Shown in pieces: positions 24,706-34,136 of a DNA stretch of 64,000 bases (position 1 is its first letter; each line of letters begins with the position of its first letter). Position numbers and translations under genes: made by a program. This DNA is from Flavobacterium keumense (GTDB lineage Bacteria; Bacteroidota; Bacteroidia; Flavobacteriales; Flavobacteriaceae): NCBI RefSeq assembly GCF_029866485.1, contig NZ_CP092332.1, forward strand, positions 2,418,001-2,482,000, given 5' to 3'. A model generated the notes under the pieces. It saw only the letters and a list, made by a program, of their open reading frames with translations, was not told the origin of the DNA and searched no databases.

Positions 24706-24730
24706 AAAAGCCTCTTAAAAAGAGGCTTTT
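24706..24730 (+). terminator. Hairpin terminator
   Basis: AAAAGCCTCTT / AAGAGGCTTTT with a 3-nt loop and a T-run. It serves the Cys-rich protein gene and, read in reverse, the convergent DUF4442 gene. Confidence 0.9.
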
Positions 24731-24731
24731 T

Positions 24732-25184
24732 TTATTTCACACGAATACTCCATTCAAAATCCATTTCAGAAACCTGAACTCCTTGTTCATTCATTCCAAT
24801 GGATTTCATCCAAAAAGTTTGTCCTTCGCCTGTAGCAATAGTTTTTTGAATCGCAGCTTCAATTAAATGACCGTCATTGCAGGTAAACGTAATACGTCCT
24901 GTTGCTTTCTTAGTAAAATTACTCTTATTATTGGCTACCAACATCGATATCTTACGACCGCTTTTTTGAATATGATACATCACTAAAGCACCCGTACTCA
25001 ACTCAGCCCCCATGGCTTGAACTGCAAAATACATGGACTGAAACGGATTTTGATTGATCCAACGGTGTTTTACCGAAACTACACATTGATTAGCGTCTAT
25101 GGTTTGTACTCGGACTCCGCAAAAGTAAGCCGAAGGCAATTTAAACAACAAAAATCGATTCAGTTTAGATGCTGTAAATGTCAT
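24732..25184 (-). CDS. DUF4442 hot-dog-fold protein, 150 aa
   Basis: The protein matches DUF4442, a thioesterase-like hot-dog family: the pattern HRWINQNPFQSMYFAVQAMGAELSTG carries the conserved Asn-Pro-Phe and Ala-Glu segment of the substrate-binding helix. It lacks a signal peptide. The substrate is unknown. It is monocistronic and convergent with the Cys-rich gene, with only a few bases between its stop and the shared terminator. Confidence 0.8.
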   Translation of the reverse strand: MTFTASKLNRFLLFKLPSAYFCGVRVQTIDANQCVVSVKHRWINQNPFQSMYFAVQAMGAELSTGALVMYHIQKSGRKISMLVANNKSNFTKKATGRITFTCNDGHLIEAAIQKTIATGEGQTFWMKSIGMNEQGVQVSEMDFEWSIRVK

Positions 25185-25355
25185 AAAAGTAATTTTTAGT
25201 AAAAATAATAAATTGAATTGGATTTTATATCTCGCATCAAAAACACTACTAACAATTTGATTTAAAGATAAATAAATTAAAAATACTTGATTTTAAAATG
25301 TTAATATTATGTTAATATTTACTACTATGTAAAGCAAGATACTGTTTTTTAGATA

Positions 25356-25363
25356 TATATTTG
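25356..25363 (+). promoter_or_regulatory. TATATTTG -7 box
   Basis: A perfect TAnnTTTG element 28 nt before the ATG at 25,391. The upstream TTG element is not evident. Confidence 0.55.
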
Positions 25364-25390
25364 CATAAGAAATTACTATATACTCGTATT

Positions 25391-25846
25391 ATGCTAACAA
25401 ATTCAGAAAAAAATTGGGCTGCCTTGACACACTTAAGTGCGTTAAGTCAGTATTGTTTTCCGTTGGGAAATTTTGTGCTACCTATCATTATTTGGAGTTC
25501 AAAAAAAGACCAATCCGATTTTATTGATGCTAATGGAAAGCAAAGTTTGAATTTTCAATTGAGCGTTTTATTGTACTCGTTGATTTTGGGTGCTATCATC
25601 GTTCCGGTATTCTTGATTGTTTTTTTACAACATCTTCCATTATCCGAACTGATTCAATATCGAAATTTTAGAATAGAACACATTAATTTTGGAGAAAGTA
25701 CAGGGTTAATTAGTACGGGTTTCATTGCCATATTCTTTTTAGTTTGCTTAAAAATAGTCGAGTTTTTTTTGATTATTCAAGCTTCGGTTAAAACGGCTAA
25801 CGGAGAATCCTACAGCTATCCCTTAACCATAAAATTCATGAAATAA
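25391..25846 (+). CDS. DUF4870 membrane protein, 151 aa
   Basis: Residues 1-45 (NWAALTHLSALSQYCFPLGN, WSSKKDQSDFIDANGKQSLNFQ) match DUF4870, the Tic20-like small membrane proteins; three to four helices follow. The ATG at 25,391 is chosen because MLTNSEKNWA is the usual N-terminus and because the -7 box at 25,356 excludes the upstream start. It lies before the PadR-PspC-GIN cluster and is probably functionally linked, since such genes often travel together in Flavobacteria. Confidence 0.85.
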   Translation: MLTNSEKNWAALTHLSALSQYCFPLGNFVLPIIIWSSKKDQSDFIDANGKQSLNFQLSVLLYSLILGAIIVPVFLIVFLQHLPLSELIQYRNFRIEHINFGESTGLISTGFIAIFFLVCLKIVEFFLIIQASVKTANGESYSYPLTIKFMK

Positions 25847-25957
25847 AGTGTACTCCTAGCCCCGATTGCAATGAAAATCCTTTTTATGGAGCACAGCGAA
25901 ATAAAAAGATTGTAATGGAAAGCGGGAAACAGCTCCTTAACAAAAAAACAAAAAGAA

Positions 25958-26290
25958 ATGAACATAGAAAACACTAAAGCCCAGATGCGTAAAGGGGTTC
26001 TCGAGTTTTGCATCCTCTCGGTTTTGAAAGAGAAATATGCCTATACCTCCGAGATATTAGATACCTTGAAAAACGCTAAATTATTGGTCGTGGAGGGAAC
26101 GATTTATCCACTTTTAACCCGATTAAAAAATGATGGTTTGTTAGACTACCGTTGGGAAGAATCAACTTCTGGACCGCCAAGAAAATATTATGGTTTGACC
26201 GAAGATGGACAAGCTTTTTTAAATGAATTGAATGGCACTTGGATGGAATTATCAAATGCTGTAAACTTAATCACTAATCAAAACGAATAG
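25958..26290 (+). CDS. PadR-family transcriptional regulator, 110 aa
   Basis: Typical small PadR protein: MRKGVLEFCILSVLKEKYAYTSEIL, then VVEGTIYPLLTRLKNDGLLDYRWEESTSGPPRKYYGLT, the winged helix with the conserved Tyr-Pro-x-Leu and Gly-Pro-x-Arg-Lys-Tyr-Tyr segments (quoted in parts of 20 or fewer residues these are YPLLTRL and GPPRKYY). It heads an operon with a PspC protein 2 nt downstream, then GIN-domain proteins, which it probably controls. Confidence 0.9.
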   Translation: MNIENTKAQMRKGVLEFCILSVLKEKYAYTSEILDTLKNAKLLVVEGTIYPLLTRLKNDGLLDYRWEESTSGPPRKYYGLTEDGQAFLNELNGTWMELSNAVNLITNQNE

Positions 26291-26292
26291 TC

Positions 26293-28014
26293 ATGAATAA
26301 AACTGTAACTATAAATTTAGGCGGAATTGTATTCCACATTGACGAAGATGCGTATCAAAAATTATCGCGCTATTTTGATGCAATCAAACGTTCTTTGAAT
26401 AATTCATCAGGACAAGATGAAATAATCAAAGACATCGAAATGCGTGTATCTGAATTATTAGGTGAAAAATTACTTTCTGATAAACATGTGATTGGGTTAA
26501 AAGAAATTGATGAAATGATTGCCGTAATGGGACAACCAGAAGACTACATCATTGAAGACGAGCCTCAAAGTGAAACCAGATACACTGCGTATAAAAAATC
26601 GAAAAAATTGTACCGAGATAAAGATAAAGGTATGATCGGTGGGGTGGCTGCTGGATTAGGACATTACTTTGGTATTGATGTGGTGTGGATTCGAGTGATA
26701 ATGCTATTACTTCTATTTGGAGCTGGAACTGGAGTTTTAGCCTATATAATTCTATGGATTGCTACACCTGAAGCAAAAACTACTTCAGAAAAACTAGAAA
26801 TGACAGGCGAACCCGTAACAATATCTAGTATTGAGAAAAAGGTTCGAGAAGAATTTGATTCAGTTTCTGAGAAATTTAAAAATGTCGATTATGATAAATT
26901 TGGTAACCAAATCAAAACTGGAGCCGACAAATTAGCAGGCTCGTTAAGCGAAATCATAACCAATATGTTCAAAGTTTTTGCAAAGTTTTTAGGAGTTATT
27001 CTAATAATTACAGGACTTACTGTTTTATTTTTCTTATTTGTTGGCATTTTTACTTTGGGCACCGGAATTTTTATAGAATTCCCATGGACTGAGTTTATCA
27101 ATGCAGGAAACTTTACAGATTATCCTATTTGGGTATTTGGTTTACTAATGTTTTTAGCGGTGGGAATCCCATTCTTTTTCTTGACTTTGTTAGGATTTAG
27201 ATTGCTATCACCTAACATAAAATCTATCGGAAGTATTGCAAAATACACCTTGCTAGCATTATGGATTCTTGCCATTGCTGCACTAATTTCTATTGGAATT
27301 CAACAAGCTTCCGAAGTAGCTTATGAAGGCAAGACCGTTCAAAAAGAGAATTTGAATATCCAATCTACTGACACACTTCAAATTAAGTTCAAATACAACG
27401 AATACTACACTAAAGATATTGATGATAATGATAATTTTAGGTTTGTGCAAGATGCCTCAAACAACCAATTAATTTACTCTAATAATATTCGATTTGAAAT
27501 TTTAAAAACAGACGAAAAAGCACCTTTTATCCAAATTGAAAGAATGGCTAGAGGAGCGTCTTTCCAAGAAGCTAAAAAACGAGCCGAAAAAATTCAGTAC
27601 GGCTTTAAATTAGAAAGGAATCAGTTACTTTTAGATAATTATTTATTAAGTAGTATAAAAGATAAATTTCGAGATCAAGAAGTAGCTATTTATTTGTACT
27701 TACCTGAAGGAACTTTATTTAAAGTTGATGAATCTGTTCAGCATTATGATGAATCTGACGATGAGTTTTTTAATCTGCATTTCAGTTCTAATGATTACAT
27801 TTACAAAGTAAATACAACACAGGTGAAATGTTTAAACTGTCCAGAAAATGAAAACGAATACGGTGATGTTGAGACAGGAATTACAGAGGATATCACTGGT
27901 AACGATACCATTGTTACCACAACGGTTAAAGTCAATGGAGAAGTTGTAACCGTGAATCAATCGTCAAAAAAAGGGCTAACCATAAATAAAGAAGGTGTAA
28001 TTATAAAAAAATAA
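26293..28014 (+). CDS. PspC-domain membrane protein, 573 aa
   Basis: An N-terminal ~95-residue soluble domain (TVTINLGGIVFHIDEDAYQK, then a GQPEDY segment) precedes the PspC domain at about 100-155 (KLYRDKDKGMIGGVAAGLGH, WIRVIMLLLLF). Several more membrane helices (near 225-255, 275-305, 315-335) and a large C-terminal domain exported or cytoplasmic follow. PspC proteins take part in envelope stress responses. It is in an operon with padR and two GIN-domain genes. Confidence 0.88.
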   Translation: MNKTVTINLGGIVFHIDEDAYQKLSRYFDAIKRSLNNSSGQDEIIKDIEMRVSELLGEKLLSDKHVIGLKEIDEMIAVMGQPEDYIIEDEPQSETRYTAYKKSKKLYRDKDKGMIGGVAAGLGHYFGIDVVWIRVIMLLLLFGAGTGVLAYIILWIATPEAKTTSEKLEMTGEPVTISSIEKKVREEFDSVSEKFKNVDYDKFGNQIKTGADKLAGSLSEIITNMFKVFAKFLGVILIITGLTVLFFLFVGIFTLGTGIFIEFPWTEFINAGNFTDYPIWVFGLLMFLAVGIPFFFLTLLGFRLLSPNIKSIGSIAKYTLLALWILAIAALISIGIQQASEVAYEGKTVQKENLNIQSTDTLQIKFKYNEYYTKDIDDNDNFRFVQDASNNQLIYSNNIRFEILKTDEKAPFIQIERMARGASFQEAKKRAEKIQYGFKLERNQLLLDNYLLSSIKDKFRDQEVAIYLYLPEGTLFKVDESVQHYDESDDEFFNLHFSSNDYIYKVNTTQVKCLNCPENENEYGDVETGITEDITGNDTIVTTTVKVNGEVVTVNQSSKKGLTINKEGVIIKK

Positions 28015-28019
28015 TAGCT

Positions 28020-28757
28020 ATGATAAAAATCATCACTTGGATTACCAAAATTATTGTAATCGTACTTACTGCACTGTTTTTTAGTTCCTGTCATTTTGAC
28101 TATAATAGCGTCAAAGGTAGTGGACGAATCACAACCGAGAACAGAACAATACCAGAGAAGTTTACAAATATTGATGTAAGCAGCGCAATCGAATTAATCA
28201 TCGAACAATCAGACAAGACTGAAGTTGTGGTGGAAGCAGATGATAATCTTCAAAACACAATTGTAACCGAAGTTAAGAATGGTAAGTTGATCATTGCAAA
28301 TAAATCATATATCAGCATTCACAATGGTACACGTAAAGTACGAGTAAAAATGCCAATAATTGAGGGATTAGAGGCTTCTAGCGCTTCTAGTATAACCAAC
28401 GTAAACGCATTAAAAGGAAACCAGCTCTATCTTAAAACTTCAAGTGCTGCAACTATAAATTTAGACGGCATTGAAATAGATACAATTAGCACTAACTCCA
28501 GTAGCGGAAGTACAATTAAGTTAAAAGGATTAGCATTAAAATTAATCGCCAAAGCCTCTAGTGGAAGTGCTAACAAATGTTTTCGATTATTTGTAAACGA
28601 AGTCAGTGCTGATGCATCGAGCGGATCTAATATCGAAATCCATCCTATTGTTAGTTTGAAAGCGGAGGCTTCGAGTGGCGCATCGATTAATTATAACACC
28701 ACCCCCAAAACCATCAATCAAAAAGCAAGTTCTGGCGGTAGTATCCAATTAGACTAA
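28020..28757 (+). CDS. GIN-domain (DUF2807) lipoprotein, 245 aa
   Basis: A lipoprotein signal ends at FFSSC. The mature protein has the DUF2807 head (VKGSGRITTENRTIPEKFTN, then DVSSAIELIIEQ) and a repetitive beta-helix-like region with recurring ASSGS motifs (for example TNSSSGSTIKL, KASSGSAN, DASSGSN, KASSGGS). Such proteins are predicted to be outer-membrane-anchored and adhesin-like. It is the last gene of the padR-pspC operon, 5 nt after pspC, and ends before a terminator. Confidence 0.87.
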   Translation: MIKIITWITKIIVIVLTALFFSSCHFDYNSVKGSGRITTENRTIPEKFTNIDVSSAIELIIEQSDKTEVVVEADDNLQNTIVTEVKNGKLIIANKSYISIHNGTRKVRVKMPIIEGLEASSASSITNVNALKGNQLYLKTSSAATINLDGIEIDTISTNSSSGSTIKLKGLALKLIAKASSGSANKCFRLFVNEVSADASSGSNIEIHPIVSLKAEASSGASINYNTTPKTINQKASSGGSIQLD

Positions 28758-28781
28758 AGTCAACTCATTTCAAAATAAGAT

Positions 28782-28808
28782 AAATCATTCATCACAAGTG
28801 AATGATTT
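28782..28808 (+). terminator. Hairpin terminator
   Basis: AAATCATTCA / TGAATGATTT with a 7-nt loop followed by T, 25 nt after the GIN lipoprotein stop. Confidence 0.88.
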
Positions 28809-28811
28809 TTT

Positions 28812-28819
28812 TATATTTG
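28812..28819 (+). promoter_or_regulatory. TATATTTG -7 box
   Basis: A perfect TAnnTTTG element 17 nt before the ATG at 28,837 and directly after the preceding terminator, so the second GIN gene appears to be a separate transcription unit. Confidence 0.6.
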
Positions 28820-28836
28820 TATAAAACCAACTAACT

Positions 28837-29685
28837 ATGAAACCAAGAATCTACCTTTCAATTATTATGCTCCTTTTTTCATCAACACTGCTTTTAGCAC
28901 AAAAAGCCGAAAAAATAAGAGGATCTAAGGTAGTCACATCCACCACAAAAGAAGTCAAAGCATTCAACGCCATTGAAATAGAAGATAATCTAGAAATCAA
29001 TTTAGAAAAAGGAGATAAAAACGAAATTAAAATTGAAGCTGATGATAATTTGCATGATATCATTACCTTAGAAGTGCAAGATAATATCTTAATGCTTGCA
29101 ACGAGCAAAGAAGCCCAAGGATTCAAAAAACTATCCGTTACAATAAAGTACACTAATGATTTGAACCTGGTAACTACCAAAGACGAATCAGTTGTCAATG
29201 CCATACAAGAAATTGTTTTAGAAAACATCACTTTCAAAACCTTTGATCGTTCCAAACTTTTTTTAAATGCAAATTCTAAAAATTTCATTCTTCAAGCGAA
29301 CGACAAATCAAAAACAGAACTTAATCTAAAAGGAGAAAGTACTTTTATTGAACTAAGCAAGAATGCTACATTAAAAGCGCTCATCAATAGTACTGATCTT
29401 AAATGTGACTTGTACCAAAAAGCAACTGCCACTATAGAGGGGGATGCGAATAATACCGCCTTTCGCTTAGGTAATTCAGCAGAACTCAACGCACGTAATT
29501 TTAATAGTAAAAATACCGACCTTATAATTGAAGAAAGCGCTTCTTGTAAACTATTTGCCGAAAACAACATTAACATTGAAGCAACTGACAAAACCGAAAT
29601 CGAGTTGTATGGTGACCCCAAAATAGAAATTCGGAAACTTGCTGGAGAAGCCAAATTATTCAAAAAACCTGCTTCAAAAAAATAA
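28837..29685 (+). CDS. GIN-domain (DUF2807) secreted protein, 282 aa
   Basis: A signal peptide (IYLSIIMLLFSSTLLLAQ) precedes a DUF2807 head similar to that of the previous gene (FNAIEIEDNLEINLEKGDKN, ADDNLHDII). The rest is repetitive beta-structure without the Ser-Gly repeats. It differs from the neighbour by lacking a lipobox Cys. It probably arose by duplication and has its own promoter box. Function unknown, presumably envelope-associated. Confidence 0.85.
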   Translation: MKPRIYLSIIMLLFSSTLLLAQKAEKIRGSKVVTSTTKEVKAFNAIEIEDNLEINLEKGDKNEIKIEADDNLHDIITLEVQDNILMLATSKEAQGFKKLSVTIKYTNDLNLVTTKDESVVNAIQEIVLENITFKTFDRSKLFLNANSKNFILQANDKSKTELNLKGESTFIELSKNATLKALINSTDLKCDLYQKATATIEGDANNTAFRLGNSAELNARNFNSKNTDLIIEESASCKLFAENNINIEATDKTEIELYGDPKIEIRKLAGEAKLFKKPASKK

Positions 29686-29695
29686 AAATAATCAT

Positions 29696-29724
29696 AAAAA
29701 AAGTCCCAAAATGGGACTTTTTTT
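29696..29724. terminator. Bidirectional hairpin terminator
   Basis: AAAAAAAGTCCCA / TGGGACTTTTTTT with a 3-nt loop, between the convergent GIN-domain gene and trxB. Confidence 0.92.
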
Positions 29725-29741
29725 ATAAGTATAAAACGGCA

Positions 29742-30692
29742 TTAATGACCTTTGGCTGCCAAATAACGTTCTGCGTCCAAAGCTGCCATACAACCTGTAC
29801 CCGCAGCCGTAATCGCTTGGCGATACACATGATCTGCCGCATCTCCAGCTACAAAAACTCCTGCTACATTTGTTTTTGAAGTACCTGGAGTATTCACAAT
29901 ATATCCTGTTTCATCAAGCGTAATATAGTCTTTGAAAATAGTTGTATTCGGTTGGTGTCCAATAGCTACAAAGAAACCTGTCGCTGGAATTTCAAAAATT
30001 TCGTCAGTCGTTTTATTTCTCACTTTAATACCTGTCACCACTTGTTCGTCTCCCAACACTTCTACTGTGTCGTGATTCATTAAGATAGTAATGTTCTCTG
30101 TAGCGCGAACACGTTCTTCCATAATTTTAGAAGCTCTGAATTTTTCACTACGCACCAACATAGTCACTTTTTTACACAATTTAGATAAGTAATGCGCTTC
30201 TTCACAAGCCGAATCCCCTGCTCCAACAATAACCACCTCTTGATTTCTGTAGAAAAATCCATCACAAACCGCGCAAGCAGAAACACCTCCGCCCATTTTT
30301 AAATAATGCTGTTCTGAAGGCAATCCTAAATATTTTGCCGAAGCGCCTGTAGAAATAATTACCGTTTCACAATGCAATTCAATCGTATCATTAATCCAAA
30401 CCTTGTGAACTGATCCCGAAAAATCAACTTTAGTAGCCCATCCATCACGAATATCAGCACCAAAGCGTTGTGCTTGTGCTTGCAATTGCATCATCATTTC
30501 TGGCCCTGTTACTCCATCCACATAACCTGGAAAATTTTCTACTTCGTTAGTAGTAGTTAATTGCCCACCTGGTTGCATTCCTTGGTATAAAACCGGATTC
30601 ATATTGGCTCTTGCTGCATAAATAGCAGCCGTATAACCCGCTGGTCCAGAACCTATTATAAGACATTTGATTTTTTCGATTGTATCTGACAT
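29742..30692 (-). CDS. trxB: Thioredoxin-disulfide reductase, 316 aa
   Basis: The FAD-binding GSGPAGYTAAIYAARANM, the redox centre CAVCDG, the NADPH-binding VIVGAGDSACEEA and the FAD-binding GDAAD are all in place, and the length is normal. The enzyme transfers electrons from NADPH through FAD to thioredoxin in the cytoplasm. It is monocistronic. Confidence 0.97.
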   Translation of the reverse strand: MSDTIEKIKCLIIGSGPAGYTAAIYAARANMNPVLYQGMQPGGQLTTTNEVENFPGYVDGVTGPEMMMQLQAQAQRFGADIRDGWATKVDFSGSVHKVWINDTIELHCETVIISTGASAKYLGLPSEQHYLKMGGGVSACAVCDGFFYRNQEVVIVGAGDSACEEAHYLSKLCKKVTMLVRSEKFRASKIMEERVRATENITILMNHDTVEVLGDEQVVTGIKVRNKTTDEIFEIPATGFFVAIGHQPNTTIFKDYITLDETGYIVNTPGTSKTNVAGVFVAGDAADHVYRQAITAAGTGCMAALDAERYLAAKGH

Positions 30693-30802
30693 AATTGTAT
30701 TTTTTTTCTGAATGACAAAGGTAATTTTAAATTAAAAATATTCATCAAAAAAATATCATTTTTACTTATTAAAAAATAATCGCTTCCTATTTATCATTTT
30801 AA

Positions 30803-30833
30803 CTTGCTAAAATAAAAATTAATAGTATATTTG
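30803..30833 (+). promoter_or_regulatory. Promoter of the tRNA-Pro gene
   Basis: CTTG at 30,803-30,806, a 19-nt spacer and TATATTTG at 30,826-30,833 fit the Bacteroidota consensus. The tRNA begins 12 nt further on. Confidence 0.8.
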
Positions 30834-30844
30834 CAGCGCTGTTA

Positions 30845-30919
30845 CGGGGTGTAGCGTAGCCCGGTTATCGCGCCTGCTTTGGGAGCAGGAGGCCGCAGGT
30901 TCGAATCCTGCCACCCCGA
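30845..30919 (+). tRNA. tRNA-Pro (anticodon TGG)
   Basis: A complete cloverleaf of 75 nt without encoded CCA: acceptor CGGGGTG / CACCCCG, anticodon arm CCTGC-TTTGGGA-GCAGG with TGG, and T arm GCAGG-TTCGAAT-CCTGC. The discriminator is A30,919. Confidence 0.97.
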
Positions 30920-30920
30920 C

Positions 30921-30951
30921 AAAATCCTTCTTGCAATGCAAAAAGGATTTT
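30921..30951 (+). terminator. tRNA-Pro terminator
   Basis: AAAATCCTT / AAGGATTTT stem followed by a T-rich run, directly after the tRNA. Confidence 0.85.
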
Positions 30952-31111
30952 TCTTTTTTAGTTCCTCACCAAAAAACAGCTGAATCTAAATAAAACAAGC
31001 TTTAAATGAACATTAAATGACAATAAATCAAGTCATAACAAATGTTAACAAAATAGATTTTCAGAAACAATAAATAATTGTATTTTTACCATTCAAAATT
31101 TAAAAAAATAA

Positions 31112-31879
31112 ATGGGTAAAATCATTGCTATTGCCAATCAAAAAGGAGGAGTTGGAAAGACTACTACATCAGTAAATCTTGCTGCTTCCTTGGGTGTTCT
31201 AGAAAAAAAAGTATTACTAATCGATGCTGATCCTCAAGCCAATGCCACATCGGGATTAGGAATTGATGTTGAATCAGTTGAAATTGGTACGTACCAAATT
31301 TTAGAACATAGCCATTCACCAAAAGAAGCCATCATCAGTTGTTCGGCTCCGAATGTAGACGTAATTCCTGCTCATATTGACTTGGTTGCCATCGAAATTG
31401 AATTGGTTGACAAAGAAAACAGAGAATACATGCTCAAAACAGCACTAGAAAGCGTGAAAGAGCACTATGATTTTATCATTATTGATTGTGCCCCATCCTT
31501 GGGATTGCTAACACTTAATGCTCTTACTGCTTCTAATTCTGTTATCATTCCAATTCAATGCGAATATTTTGCGTTAGAAGGTTTAGGGAAATTATTGAAC
31601 ACTATTAAAAGTATTCAAAAAATCCACAATCCAGAACTCGATATTGAAGGACTTTTGCTAACCATGTTTGATTCGCGTTTACGTTTATCCAACCAAGTAG
31701 TTGAAGAAGTACAAAAACATTTTAACGATATGGTATTTGAAACCATCATCCAAAGAAATATAAAATTAAGCGAAGCGCCTAGTTTTGGCGAAAGCATTAT
31801 TAACTATGATGCAACAAGTAAAGGTGCTACCAATTACTTGCATTTAGCACAAGAAGTAATCCAAAAAAACAGCAATTAA
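31112..31879 (+). CDS. parA: Chromosome-partitioning ATPase ParA (Soj), 255 aa
   Basis: The deviant Walker A KGGVGKTTTSVNLA lies near the N-terminus, followed by LLIDADPQANATSGLG and the Walker B-like FIIIDCAPSLGLLTLNAL. The length is typical. ParA uses ATP-dependent DNA binding to position ParB-bound origins. parB follows after 4 nt, and the gene begins a run through parB, DUF5683, dapB and lepB that is conserved in Flavobacteriia. Confidence 0.96.
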   Translation: MGKIIAIANQKGGVGKTTTSVNLAASLGVLEKKVLLIDADPQANATSGLGIDVESVEIGTYQILEHSHSPKEAIISCSAPNVDVIPAHIDLVAIEIELVDKENREYMLKTALESVKEHYDFIIIDCAPSLGLLTLNALTASNSVIIPIQCEYFALEGLGKLLNTIKSIQKIHNPELDIEGLLLTMFDSRLRLSNQVVEEVQKHFNDMVFETIIQRNIKLSEAPSFGESIINYDATSKGATNYLHLAQEVIQKNSN

Positions 31880-31883
31880 TTGT

Positions 31884-32783
31884 ATGGCAAAAGCAATAAA
31901 AAAACAAGCCTTGGGAAGAGGATTATCTGCACTATTAAAAGATCCAGAAAACGATATCAAATCGGTACATGATAAAAATGCGGATAAAGTTGTAGGAAAT
32001 ATTATTGAACTTGAACTTGATTCAATTGAAATCAATCCCTTTCAGCCAAGAAGTAATTTCAATGAAGAATCATTAAAAGAATTAGCCACTTCTATCAAAG
32101 AATTAGGTGTAATTCAGCCTATTACTGTACGAAAATTAGAATTCAATAAGTACCAATTAATTTCGGGAGAGCGTCGTTTACGTGCTTCTACCTTAGTGGG
32201 TTTAAAAACAATTCCGGCCTATATCCGAATTGCAAATGACAACGAATCCTTGGTTATGGCCTTGGTGGAAAACATCCAACGTCACGACTTAGATCCTATT
32301 GAGATTGCACTTTCGTACCAACGCTTGATGGACGAAATTGAATTAACTCAAGAACAAATGAGTGAGCGCGTAGGTAAAAAACGCTCTACAATTGCCAATT
32401 ATTTGCGCTTGCTAAAACTAGACCCAATTATCCAAACTGGTATTCGCGATGGGTTTATCAGTATGGGGCATGGTCGTGCTATTATCAACATTGAAGATTT
32501 AGATGTTCAAACTGATATTTACCAAAAAATTGTAAGTCAAAATTTATCCGTTCGCGATACAGAGGCTTTAGTAAAAAATTATCAAGAAAGTTTGAAGCCT
32601 AAACCAGCGACTAAAGCCAAATCAGCTTCTTTTGAAGTGACTCCAAGCGATAAAAATAAATTTGCAGACTATTTTGGAACCAAAGTAGACATCAAAGTAG
32701 CAGGAAATGGCAAGGGTAAAATTACCATTCCTTTTCACTCTGAAGAAGACTTCAATAGAATTGTCAAATTAATCAAAGGATAG
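31884..32783 (+). CDS. parB: Chromosome-partitioning protein ParB, 299 aa
   Basis: The N-terminal Arg-rich ALGRGLSALL box that stimulates ParA is followed by the CTPase/ParB fold (INPFQPRSNF, LISGERRLRAS, ALVENIQRHDLDPIEIALSY) and a central helix-turn-helix (SERVGKKRSTIANYLRLLKL). The C-terminal dimerisation segment is present. It binds parS sites near the origin. I see no parS-like site in the window. It overlaps the DUF5683 gene start by its last base. Confidence 0.96.
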   Translation: MAKAIKKQALGRGLSALLKDPENDIKSVHDKNADKVVGNIIELELDSIEINPFQPRSNFNEESLKELATSIKELGVIQPITVRKLEFNKYQLISGERRLRASTLVGLKTIPAYIRIANDNESLVMALVENIQRHDLDPIEIALSYQRLMDEIELTQEQMSERVGKKRSTIANYLRLLKLDPIIQTGIRDGFISMGHGRAIINIEDLDVQTDIYQKIVSQNLSVRDTEALVKNYQESLKPKPATKAKSASFEVTPSDKNKFADYFGTKVDIKVAGNGKGKITIPFHSEEDFNRIVKLIKG

Positions 32784-33343
32784 TGCATAAAACTCTTTTC
32801 ATAGCTATTTTCTTTTTATTTCTGGGAAACACCGTCGTTTTTGCACAAACTAAAGCCGTTACCCAAAAAGCAGTAAAAGACAGCTTGAAATCGAATAATA
32901 TCGATCCTTTAACCCCAGCTAAAGCCGCTTTTTATTCGGCTGTATTACCCGGTTTAGGTCAAGCCTACAATAAAAAATATTGGAAAATTCCTTTGGTATA
33001 TGGTGCTATTGGAACTAGTCTCTATTTTTATATTGATAGCAATAACAAATACCATCAATATAGAGATGCTTACAAAAGACGATTAGAAGGTTATAGCGAT
33101 GATAAATTTAGTTATCTTGACAACAATCGACTAATCACAGCACAAAAATTCTACCAACGCAATAGAGATTTATCCTCTTTATTCGTTTTAGGATTTTATG
33201 CTTTGAATATTATTGATGCCAATGTAGATGCAGCTTTGATACAATTTAATGTAAATGAAAAATTATCTGTACAACCAATTGTATATCCCGACGGTGTAAC
33301 ATTTAAGGCCAACGTGGGACTAACTCTTAATTATAATTTTTAG
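32783..33343 (+). CDS. DUF5683 family exported protein, 186 aa
   Basis: The start is a GTG at 32,783 that shares its G with the parB stop (TAGTG); no closer ATG exists. A signal peptide (LFIAIFFLFLGNTVVFAQ) is followed by the DUF5683 core (AAFYSAVLPGLGQAYNKKYW) with one or two membrane segments. The family is Bacteroidota-specific and of unknown function. Its place between parB and dapB is conserved. Confidence 0.87.
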   Translation: MHKTLFIAIFFLFLGNTVVFAQTKAVTQKAVKDSLKSNNIDPLTPAKAAFYSAVLPGLGQAYNKKYWKIPLVYGAIGTSLYFYIDSNNKYHQYRDAYKRRLEGYSDDKFSYLDNNRLITAQKFYQRNRDLSSLFVLGFYALNIIDANVDAALIQFNVNEKLSVQPIVYPDGVTFKANVGLTLNYNF

Positions 33344-33389
33344 AAGGAAATAAAGGAACTTCTAAATGGATTTTAAAAAAATATAAAAA

Positions 33390-34091
33390 ATGAAAATTGC
33401 ACTTTTAGGATACGGAAAAATGGGAAAAGTGATTGAACGAATTGCCCTTGAAAGAGGTCACGAAATTGTCTTGAAAAAAGACGAGTTCAATACCTATGAC
33501 GGACTTGCAAATGCAGATGTAGCAATTGATTTTAGCGTTCCAATGGCAGCTGTTGACAATATTTCGAGTTGTTTTCATGCCAATGTTCCTGTAGTTTCTG
33601 GCACCACGGGTTGGTTAGAACATTATGACGAAATGATTGCCCTTTGTCAGGAAAAAAAAGGAGGTTTTATTTCTAGTTCTAATTTTAGCTTAGGAGTGAA
33701 CTTGTTTTTTGAATTGAATGATTATTTAGCCAAAATAATGGCACCATACACTTCCTATTCTGTTGCTATGGAAGAAATTCATCACACCCAAAAATTAGAT
33801 GCTCCAAGTGGAACTGCTATTTCATTAGCCAAAGGAGTTATTGAAAATAGCGCGTATACGAATTGGACTTTGGATACACCCAATACAAACGAAATTCACA
33901 TTGAAGCGGTTCGAACTGCCGATGTTCCTGGTACACATACCGTAACCTATAATTCTGAAATAGACAGCATCGAAATCAAACATACTGCTCACAATCGCGA
34001 AGGGTTTGCTTTAGGCGCTGTAATTGCCGCCGAATGGTTGGCTGGCAAACAAGGAGTTTTCACAATGAAAGACGTATTAAATTTTAAATAA
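33390..34091 (+). CDS. dapB: 4-hydroxy-tetrahydrodipicolinate reductase, 233 aa
   Basis: A Rossmann motif GYGKMGKVIE at the N-terminus, the segment SSNFSLGVNLFFEL and the active-site EEIHHTQKLDAPSGTA identify DapB. It reduces HTPA to tetrahydrodipicolinate in the lysine/diaminopimelate pathway. It is slightly shorter than the enterobacterial enzyme, as usual in this phylum. Confidence 0.95.
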   Translation: MKIALLGYGKMGKVIERIALERGHEIVLKKDEFNTYDGLANADVAIDFSVPMAAVDNISSCFHANVPVVSGTTGWLEHYDEMIALCQEKKGGFISSSNFSLGVNLFFELNDYLAKIMAPYTSYSVAMEEIHHTQKLDAPSGTAISLAKGVIENSAYTNWTLDTPNTNEIHIEAVRTADVPGTHTVTYNSEIDSIEIKHTAHNREGFALGAVIAAEWLAGKQGVFTMKDVLNFK

Positions 34092-34136
34092 TTTCTTAAA
34101 GTTTATCCTAAACTTTAGAACTTAAATGACACGATT

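Noticed and set aside
31884..32783. Chromosomal ParB acting on the element palindromes
   Set aside because: The palindromes do not resemble the known parS consensus (TGTTNCACGTGAAACA), so I do not link them to this ParB.
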